From Bathymodiolus brooksi (taxonomy: Eukaryota > Mollusca > Bivalvia > Mytilida > Modiolidae), in NCBI GenBank assembly GCA_963680875.1, contig OY804580.1, forward strand, positions 97,679,353 to 97,743,352: DNA of 64,000 bases. Direction: 5' to 3'. The position numbers and the translations under genes were made by a program. Shown piece by piece: positions 55,116-64,000 of this stretch. Under the pieces are notes generated by a model. It saw only the letters and a program-made list of their open reading frames with translations, had not been told where the DNA came from and did no database searches. How positions within the stretch are numbered: the first letter of the stretch is position 1; each line of letters starts with the position of its first letter.

Positions 55116-55942
55116 GGATTTACCTTAGGCAATTATTATTTTTAACTAAAACATGTTTTTAGGTGGTTACTACCTACAAATAATCGTTATCATTTCAATG
55201 TTTATTATTTCTTTCTTTAGTATTATATTGATTAGTTTTAATTATTTTGTTTCACTTCATTTTTTAATATACATGTAGTTATGAGATGCTACATAATATT
55301 TCATCATATATATGTCATTTTGAAATAGAAAAAAATGATATAATCAATATATCAAAGCCCATAAAACCTGATTAACCCCGCCACTTGTTTTTATTGAAGT
55401 GTATGTACCAAGATAGGAAAGTGAGCTTCCTATATATGTGTTAGGGTGTCGATTTGCTTCTTTGTCTGCAATTGTTCGACTAGATTTTTCCGATTGGATT
55501 TTGGAATTGTTCCGACAGTGTGTTTGTTGTTGTTGTTGTTCCTTTTACTTCATTCAATTTTTTTTAACAATAAAACCATTCCCCCAATTTTCGTTCACAC
55601 TGTATTTGTTAAACACCATCGAGAAAACTAAAACAAATGACCTAAGAAAGAGATATCATGTCCAATTATAGGAAGTGGGAAAAGAAGAACATATTATTAC
55701 AGACATTTCCGAGTAAATATGTGACAATAAACAAACAAACAAACACCTTTATTTTCAGAAAGCCATCACCATGCATCTAATTTTCCAATCAAAGAGGAAT
55801 AACTCCTGTTTACAGTTAATAATTGATATTCTTTCCATATACAGGTGATCGAGGAATGCTTAAAACTTTATATTATTTTGCTTTCCAGTCTTTCGATTTT
55901 CTATAAATATCACATGAACAATTCCCAATAGACGGCAAAATG

Positions 55943-56127
55943 CCAATCTAATTAAAATTAGATCTGCACACTTGCTCCCTATTTTCCATCTTATTTTTTT
56001 TGGTCGCTACTACACAAGCGACCAAAAAAAAAAGACAGAAAATAGGGTTGGTCGCTACCATACGAGCGACCGAAAAAAAAAAGATAGAAAATAGGGAGCA
56101 AGTGTGTAGATCAAGTGTGTAGATTGG
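55943..56127. mobile_element. Foldback element (copy B), rearranged
   Basis: The outer arms match 4,265-4,406. The loop side has gained a second GGTCGCTACCATACGAGCGACC hairpin with duplicated GACAGAAAATAGGG, and the right arm has AGATCAAGTGTGTAGATTGG in place of the TCTAATTTTAATTAGATTGG end, so the terminal palindrome is broken. Confidence 0.8.
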
Positions 56128-56129
56128 CA

Positions 56130-56870
56130 AAGTTCTTGCACACTTGGGCGTTAAATCAAAGATATTTTCCGGGCCTTTTACTGACTTAAGTGCCCTGGTG
56201 GGATTCTGCACCTCAAGCCCACACCAGGGTGTTAAATATCAACTTTGATACTTGGAGTTGGGGGAGGGGGGGCTCTATAAACATCCCATGCAGAATTCCC
56301 AACGGACGGCAAAGTTCCTGCCCACTTGAGGTTTAAATCAAAGATATGGCAGGTGCCTTTAACTGACTTAAATTCCTGGGTGGGATTCTGCACCTCAAGC
56401 CCGCAACAGAGTGTCAAATATCAATTTTGATTTGGGAGTGGGGCTCTACAAATATCCCATGAAACATTCTAAGCGGCAAAGTTCTTTCCCATGCACTTGG
56501 AGTTCAAATCAAAGATATTACCTAGGCCTCTAACTGACTTAGCTTCCTGGGTGGGATTCTGCACCTCAGGTCCACAACATGGTGTCAAATATCAACATTG
56601 ATATTTGGATTTGGGAGTGGGGGGGGGGGGGGGGGCTCTATGAATATCCCATGAAATATTCCCAATGGACGGCAAAGTTCCTGCCCAACTGGGGTTTAGA
56701 TCAAAGATATTGCCCGGGCCGGGCCTTTAGCCGACTTAAATACCTGAATGGGATTCTGCACCTCAAGCCCACAGCAGAGTGTCGAATATCAACTTTGATA
56801 TTTGGATTGGGGGTGTGGGGTGTGGGGCTCTATGAATATCCCATGAAAAATTCGAAGCAGTGAAGTGAAA
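56130..56870 (+). repeat. ~175-183-bp tandem repeat (copy B)
   Basis: Counterpart of 4,414-5,180, with CTCTATAAACATCCCATG, CTCTACAAATATCCCATGA and CTCTATGAATATCCCATGA landmarks. It holds a G-run of about 15 at 56,619-56,634. Confidence 0.87.
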
Positions 56871-57989
56871 ATCAAAATACAACCAAGCGAAAGGAACTTT
56901 TTTCTTTACAAAGGACTACTTTTGTTTATGTTCTAAGCTCAGGATTGGTGAATTAAATTAGTGGTTTTGGCACCTTTAAAAACTAAATAGATAAAACAAA
57001 ATAATTTTAATTATTAAATAAATGTGACACTAACATGCAGGGTTTATATTTTGTTTATTTTTATGCAACTGATTGTTATATTTTTCTAATGCTCTATATT
57101 TGCATTTGTTATGAGATGTCTTTATGTGAACCGGAATCTTAGGACTTTATTTTGTTTGACAAAACGCTGGTAAATCCAATCTATTTACCGGTGTACATGA
57201 AAGTAAACTATTTGCTTACGCTGTGTTTATTTAAAGTTCGCCGACTGTTTTGTAAGCTTGCCATCCCAAACAATATTTGTGTCTTCGTTATTTAGCCCAG
57301 GAAAGAGAAGAAATAGTTTATGTTCTGGTGAACATGTGAAATGGAACATAACATGTATTGTCTTTTGTTCACATGAGTGTCTGTATGGGTGTCTACACCT
57401 TAGGTCCACAGTAAGCTGTGAAATGTCAACTTTGTACTGTGGAGGGGGGGGGGGGGGGGGTGTAATATATTACCTGTTGGTCGCTGGAAATCTTTAAAGG
57501 TACATTTTACTCTTATTAATTTGTTTGCCTTTTAGACATATCGCCCTATTGGTTGCTAGTAATTGACCACTAGCCTGAGCCTGGTGATACATAAGGGTAC
57601 ATAGTTCCTCATCCACTAGTGACAACCATCATGATACGTTTGCTACAAACACAGTAATCCGGAATTGACCGGATTGTGATAGCAACAAACAGAACACATT
57701 CGTGCTCATTTGTTAAAGATATTATGTAACTGTTAACTAAATCAGGTTGGTGACTAAAACTTCTGAAATTATTACTTCAACCTATTCACTACGCATTCGT
57801 GCGCTGTAACTTCCTTTATCATTTAAGTCACGGTAGGACACTTAAGCTTTGGAATATTGTATGAACAGATATATAAATATATATATATTCATTTATTCTT
57901 TCCATATCCAGGTGTTCCAGGAATGTAGCTACATATACAATGTAAATGGAAATTCACAACGGGTAATGGTAATCATCTGTTTTTTCTTA
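56871..57989. other. Non-coding stretch, copy B
   Basis: I see no gene. Bases about 56,940-57,265 have no counterpart in copy A. A G-run of about 16 lies near 57,444-57,460. Confidence 0.45.
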
Positions 57990-58110
57990 AAGTTTCGTTC
58001 TTAACCAGCCCTTACTATCAATGTCTATGTGTAGGTCAATGTATGATGTAGATATAACTATATCTGTGGCATCATTTATTTCAAGTTCAGTGAGATAGTT
58101 GCAATGTGCA
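57990..58110 (-). pseudogene. Reverse-transcriptase-like fragment (copy B), shortened
   Basis: Counterpart of 6,145-6,339 (GTTCTTAACCAGCCCTTACT, TTTATTTCAAGTTCAGTGAG). About 75 bp present in copy A after GTGCATAGTC is deleted. Confidence 0.6.
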
Positions 58111-58204
58111 TAGTCCCTGCATGATGCCTACTTCATACAGATAATGGTACAGGTCTGTGGGAAAAGGGACATATTTGGTACCCATTGGCATATCAACTGT
58201 ATAT

Positions 58205-58212
<8 letters not shown>

Positions 58213-58258
<46 letters not shown>
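58213..58258 (+). repeat. (GA)23 microsatellite (copy B)
   Basis: A pure GA run of about 46 bp at the place of the (GA)16 run of copy A. Confidence 0.97.
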
Positions 58259-58260
<2 letters not shown>

Positions 58261-59145
58261 TAGTTGTGAAAAGGGTAAGGAATTCAAATGTATTAATGCT
58301 ATTAAACGGGGAGAGGTACCATGTGTGTATATACTCTAACTGCGCTATAGAATTTTTAGAACCCACATCTCATTCATACCACCATTTAGGTAGCTAGTGT
58401 CACAGTTATTCTCAAGCCAGGTTTTAATAATTTAGATAGAGGCTTCGCTGAACATTTTACGGAACCTGAAAAGTAATTTTTATTAGTAATCGTATGCACT
58501 TGTTTAGGTAACCATTAGAGAAAGTAGAAATAGTCGACCTTTTTTCGGAAGAAAAGGGGGGATTATCTAAACGAATGCATGCATTGCGTGTATTCTTTAT
58601 CAATTTGATAACAGGTAAATATTGTGTAAGTTCACATGTACCAGACACCAGGTTTTAAATATATTCATACACAAACGTCTGGCACTGACATGCAATATTC
58701 ATTGTCGATTTAAAAGGACAGTGATATATAATTAAACTACTTTTGTTATTTAAATTTCTCAAGATAAAATAGACCACTAGCTGCACATTCCTGATTTGTT
58801 TATTATTGTCGGAAATGTGTAGATTATCCATTATACATGTATGATAAAATGAAGGAAAAAATCCAAGACTATCCAAACATTACTAACATTTAATAGAAAA
58901 AACCGTAGAAACAGAGGCAAATTTTATACACATCTACATGACTGATCACTTTCCTGGATTGGTCAAGTCACCTCTATAGAAATTGATGACGTAAAACTAG
59001 TTTTATGTTCGCAAGCCTCCCTTGTTAGTGAAATGATGCGTCATGTATGTGTTTCCTACGTCAGTAAAATGATACCCCTCACATGTTATCTGTCAATCAG
59101 TATAGTAGGTGGTACCTATCTGTACATAGTTAGTACTAGGGCCAT

Positions 59146-59369
59146 GGTGCTAAACGCCATTTTCAACAAAATTGCAGTTATATCGCTGCGGTCATTTTTA
59201 TTGCTGGGGGAAAGCGCAGTACCCGGAGAAAACCACTGATTTCTCGCAAGTAACTGATATACTATATCACATAATGTTTATCGAGTGCACATCGCCTGAC
59301 GGGGATTCGGACTCAAAACGTTATTTGTGATAGACACAGATTGAATAGGCTATAAATCCAACGAACCCA
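59146..59369 (-). mobile_element. SINE family 1 (copy B)
   Basis: Counterpart of 7,316-7,548 with the same eroded head (AAATCCAACGAACCCAT). The 68-codon frame across it is not a gene. Confidence 0.85.
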
Positions 59370-61361
59370 TATCTGTACGTGTAAAGACAGTAAGTGAATG
59401 TGATGAAAAAACAAATGTAAATTGCACTCTTGAAGATCAAAAGCACATACAACTTCAACCGAAACGCTTCGTAAATTCCTTCTGCAATTAATTGTGCATG
59501 TACCTTATTACTTATTTCTTGGTTTTGTCCTTAATGGCAGCAATATTGGTTGCATTACATAATTTCTGATCTTAAATGTATTTGTATGTGATTTGTTCAT
59601 ATCAACATACTATTTAAGTAATTGTTGCGCATTAGTGCCTGCTACAAGGACCATACCACTGTCAAAAAACGGCCAACTAAATTGTGTTCAGTCCTCTGTG
59701 TTTGATTGATCCCGCAAGACATGAAACTTAGTCACGGATCAGGCAGGCCTGAATGGTGTTCAAGAGATATACATAGATTAAGCTTAGAAGTTCAGCTTTC
59801 TACGAAGAGCTTGACGATATCAACGGGGTAATCACAATCATTATATCTAAGAAGAACAGACAACACAATGGCCAAAAGTAAAAAGTACAAGAGGAAACAC
59901 AACGATTGTTGGATTGCTTAGTAAGCACATTGTATCTCAACATATAAGTGTTAGAATTTTAATAGAAATTGCTTCATAGGAAGTTGTAATACAAACCTAC
60001 TTGTACTGATGAAGAAAAGAAATTAACATTAAAACAACTGAAATACTGATCCACTTACATTAAATAATAATCAACCAATCAACGAATACTCTCGAATCAA
60101 AATGCCCCCAAAACATATAATCTGTTTGAATATTAAAATTGCCAAAAATAAAATAAAATAAATACAAGTTGTACTGTCTTGCCTGTACCTGTATCTTTCA
60201 TTCCTATTGTTTTTATTTATACCATTAATAAGCAAAATCGTAGCATTTTACAATAAAAAAAAAAGATTTGTAAAATTTTATTTGATTTACAAGATTTGAA
60301 AAATACACGTTGTAATAAAACATTCAATGCTGAACCCTTAATAATATTAATATGACTAAATTTATCTATTTGAATTTTAGAACCCATAGCAATAAACAGG
60401 ATTTCAGAATGAAAGTTGTTAATTGAGAAAATATAACAATTTCAATAAGACATTTCACAAATACGATAATTACAACATTCACAACTAATGTAGTTGCTAC
60501 CAGGAAGACCAGACTAATGTCGACATTAATAAACAAGTGTTAAAAATATCTCCTTCCAAATAGTGTTGTAACTATGTGAAAAACGTCATAGATTTCTGTG
60601 ACCGAGACGAAACAGTACACAGAATAAATTAGAACCGTTTTAGTAGAAGGTAAGTTATATCGTTATTTAATACACAGAGTTAGTCAGTAAAGAGACATTG
60701 TTGTTACTGTGAGTGTATTTATTTACTTGTTTATCTATTATTTATTTGCAATCAATTTGTTTTAAATCGTGCGTCAGATCGGTAAGTCCTGTGCTGTTTT
60801 ACTTCCTGATAGGTACGCGCCCTTCCAAAACGTTGAATCTGAAACAAGGTACTCTAAGTGATTTATTTTGTACAAAGTAAGAACAAAACGTGATATATAG
60901 GTGTCATACGTAAGATTGGAAGATTACACTGTCACACGAAAAAACAAACTAGCAAACAATAAGTAAAAATACCGTAGACGAAACACAACAGACCCACAAC
61001 ATAAATAAACATCAAAAGAGAGTTTAACAAACTTACTATGAAACTGCATAGACAAAACAATATTAAATTACTTCACTGGGTGACGTGCAACCATGTGTTA
61101 CTGGACGTCTGGAATGAATACATACATGGACAATGAATTAATATGCTAAAATAGAACAAAAATGATACCCAAGGGTGTTAGGGTTATGATATTAAACGCC
61201 ACGTTCAACAGTATTTCAGCAATAACAGTTATATGATACTTCAGAATATATGTTAAACCAGAAACGAGATATGTGATAGTTATAACATAACAGACGAAAT
61301 CACAATTGAACTAACAACTAAAACATAGACCCTTTTTATGTTATAGAAATGAATGTTTCTT

Positions 61362-61940
61362 TTTATTTTCTTCTGTTGCTACTTGTTCTACAAGTTCTTT
61401 ATTAATTAAGATGTGGGAATTTTTGAAATGGTTAATAGAAAATGATTAACAAAGCATGATTAGATAATTATGTTGGAATCTGACCTTTAAATTGCACAAT
61501 AAAATGGAGAACCATAAAACTACTTCAACCTTTACTCTGTTTTTTTTTAAGTTTCTGTACCAATCTATGATAATAATCGGTTATTTTTATGTGTGTTAGG
61601 GGTATCGATGTTACCTCTAGATCTATTTCTACAATTTTATTATTTTTATTATTTTCTTCTGTTGCTATTTGTTTTTACAGTTCTATGTTAATTTAGATGG
61701 GGACAACTTTTGAAATGGCTAATAGAAAATGATTAGCAAAGCATGATTGGATAATCATGTTGGAATCTGACCTTTAAATTGCACAATAAAATGGAGAACC
61801 ATAAAACTACTTCAACCTTTACTCTGTTTTTTTAAGTTTCTGTACCAATCCATGATAATAATCGGTCATTTTTTTGTGTGTTATTGGGTATCGATGTTAC
61901 CTCTATTTCTACAATTTTTCGAATGAATTATGGAATTGTT
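61362..61940 (+). repeat. 288-bp tandem duplication (copy B)
   Basis: Both units found at 10,443-11,025 are present (TCTTCTGTTGCTA at about 61,369 and 61,656). The sequence then jumps directly to TTTTGACTACC, skipping the 520 bp that copy A has. Confidence 0.87.
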
Positions 61941-62429
61941 CTGACAATGTTTTGACTACCTTTATATCTTACACAATGTTTCCATGGAAACTTATTCATT
62001 TTTACATCGGTAGATGCAATATTCCTAGTATATATGTAAGATCAGTTGTCTCCTGACATTATAATTATCGTTTTTGGAAAGAAGAAAGCACAATATCAGC
62101 AATACAACTAGTGTTATTAAGAGACAATTACTCCATTATAATAAGTTCAACCAGTTATATGTGAGGATTGGTATTTTACTCATCCGTGGAGAATATTTGA
62201 AGGAGGCATGGCTTTACTAATAAGGAAGAGGCCCATAAAGCTAGCTTAGCCAATCCAGGGAAGATGGCGGTCACGTGTGTGTTGGAGATACATTTATCGG
62301 GTATTAACGATCTTTCTATTATGTTCTGTATCTGTTCTGAGGGTGGGGTATTTCTTATTATTCATTTTATGAATCAATTTACTAGTAGGAAGATTAAACA
62401 CATTATTATAGTAATACACACATGTTCAT

Positions 62430-62895
62430 GTATCTATCTTACAGGGTTTCTATTCTCTCTGTAACAAAACCACTTGCAGAATAAAGAAAAAAACAGTTCA
62501 ATATAAGGTAAGAATTATCTTTATTTATATCAATGAATCAATTCAGAATAACCGTGTTTTTTATTCGATTAGGTTTACCAAAGCTGGTAATTAAAAGCCG
62601 CAAATCGAAGAAGGACATGCAATACAATGGCTAACAGATAAAAGAAAAACAACGACCAATTGTTGATGTTGGCATCCGTCCACCACCTGAGAACATGGTG
62701 GCAGCAAAATGAATCTACCATTACTTTTCACAAAGTCATATACAATGTGTAAACATATTAAAGCAGCAGATAAAACATTCGACATTGTCTTGACAAAAAT
62801 GTAACAAACAATTAAGGTGATGATGTGTCGATGATTAAAGTTTTTATGCGATGTTTTTATTAAAAATTTCACAGGTCTGGCAATCAGCCATGATT
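62430..62895. other. Insertion of ~465 bp specific to copy B
   Basis: Between TATTATAGTAATA and ACAATGAAAGAAAAAAGTAC copy B has unrelated text. It includes a diverged GGTATC-family piece (TTACCAAAGCTGGTAATTAA, GCCGCAAATCGAAGAAGGAC, 62,566-62,670). The 111-codon minus-strand frame (62,591-62,926) shows no domain and crosses the insertion edge, so it is not called. Confidence 0.65.
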
Positions 62896-63639
62896 TATTT
62901 ACAATGAAAGAAAAAAGTACACACAATGATCATTAACATAAAAAGAAAATATACTTTTTTATATTTCCAATTTACGGTTAACCAATAAGGGTAATAACAA
63001 AATTACCGAACTCCAGTTCATGGTGGTGAACGTAACATTTTGAAGTAATAAATTCAACTTGATTACAAGGAACACATGGTTCCTTAGCTTCTTTGTCAGC
63101 AGCAACCTTCTATCAATGAAATTATGATGAAAACCACAACATTTACCACATTAAATGTGGGAAGACTGTAACCTTACAAACATTCATTCCAAGATTAATC
63201 GTATTTTAAGAAAAACAAAAGTCCGTAAATATTATATAAAGGCAATGTTTGAGTAGATGGTGGTCAGGTGAGTCAAATCGTGTCTCGGTGATATAGAGCT
63301 TTGCTTGAAAAAATCGAGAGTAGCAAAACGTGGTGTACTCCGGAACGTACGCTACATTAGGGAGTGAGAGCATAGATTGGTGGTTCAATGTCAGGATAAT
63401 GTATATTACTGGAATATACCTACCTCTGTCTATTGTTTCAATGAACTAGCACTACAAAGAACAATCCTGCTCAGCACAAAGCTTTCCTCATCATTATCTC
63501 GCCAAAACGTAAATTATTCTCGCCATTATAGCGCTACAAAAATTTCTAACTTTGCATTAAGCAGTAATCATTCATTCATTTATTTGAGAGAAAATCCGGA
63601 ATCTCAATTAGTAAATAACACCCAACTATCACTGTAAGT

Positions 63640-64000
63640 CTGCCATACATCATTATCTGTATCCCATAAGAACTGTCATAGGTCATTATCTGTATCCCAG
63701 ATTTACTGTCATAGGTGATTATCTATATCTCGGAATTACCACCATAGGTCATTATCTGTATCCCAAATTTACTGTCATATGTCATTATCTATATCTCGGA
63801 ATTACCACCATAGGTCATTATCTGTATCACATAACTACTACAATAGATCATTATCTGTATCTCTGATTTACTACCATAGGTCATTATCTATATCTTGGAA
63901 TTACTACCATAGGTCATTATCTATATCTCCGAATTACTACCATAGGTCATTATCTATATCTCAGAATTACTACCATAGTTCATTATATGTATCTCAGAAT
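63640..64000 (+). repeat. 33-bp minisatellite (copy B, cut by window end)
   Basis: Same monomer as 12,756-14,610 (CATAGGTCATTATCTATATC). About 11 units are visible. The order of variants near the start differs from copy A (an extra CGGAATTACCACCATAGG pair), so the array has been rearranged since the duplication. Confidence 0.94.

Larger units (their letters stand above)
51529..64000 (+). repeat. Direct segmental duplication, copy B
   Basis: Matches copy A in order and orientation. Differences: an extra ~95 bp at 52,125-52,222, a 25-bp array with 37 instead of 10 units, a shorter 43-bp array, replaced text at 56,870-57,270, about 75 bp deleted near 58,113, losses matching A 7,790-8,065, 8,441-9,058 and 11,035-11,555, and an extra ~465 bp at 62,430-62,895. 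The copy continues past the window end. Confidence 0.93.

Noticed and set aside
62591..62926. 111-codon minus-strand frame in copy B
   Set aside because: It crosses the edge of a copy-B-specific insertion and has no recognisable domain.

Overview
The window is AT-rich animal nuclear DNA, most likely from a marine mollusc and probably a bivalve. I infer this from three things: dense tRNA-derived SINEs, many short tandem arrays that appear to grow out of dispersed mobile elements, and one coding gene of the B-box / coiled-coil / beta-propeller (TRIM-like) type that is strongly expanded in bivalves. No database could be searched, so the organism is an inference. There are no bacterial operons, phage genes or CRISPR arrays.

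Layout. Bases 1 to about 13,200 and 51,529 to 64,000 are two direct copies (A and B) of one non-coding segment. They are similar over nearly their whole length but differ by several insertions and deletions of 70-620 bp and by tandem-array length. Copy A runs into a 33-bp minisatellite (12.76-14.61 kb) and then the only convincing protein gene, a RING-less TRIM-like protein of 553 residues (14,692-16,353, + strand). Copy B is cut by the window end inside the same minisatellite, so a second TRIM-like gene may lie just outside. From 17.1 to 22.7 kb is a 25-bp satellite whose every monomer holds a tRNA A-box. It closely matches the tRNA head of a SINE present elsewhere in the window. From 22.7 to 31 kb the DNA is a mosaic of two SINE families, MITEs, a broken reverse-transcriptase fragment and a 20-bp array. 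From 31,048 to 35,760 is a candidate 4.7-kb DNA transposon with 14-bp perfect terminal inverted repeats and a 4-bp target duplication. It carries exon-like open stretches and has a Harbinger-like MITE nested inside. From 37.3 to 45.9 kb is an 8.5-kb AT-rich 20-bp satellite with higher-order repeats. From 46 to 51.5 kb is more repeat mosaic, ending in a SINE that directly abuts copy B.

How the parts relate. The window is mainly a record of tandem amplification. At least three arrays (25-bp A-box satellite, 25-bp array at 2.5 and 53.6 kb, 36-37-bp array at 50 kb) can be traced by eye to a segment of a dispersed element that exists elsewhere in single copy. Long open reading frames inside arrays come from stop-free monomers and are not called as genes.
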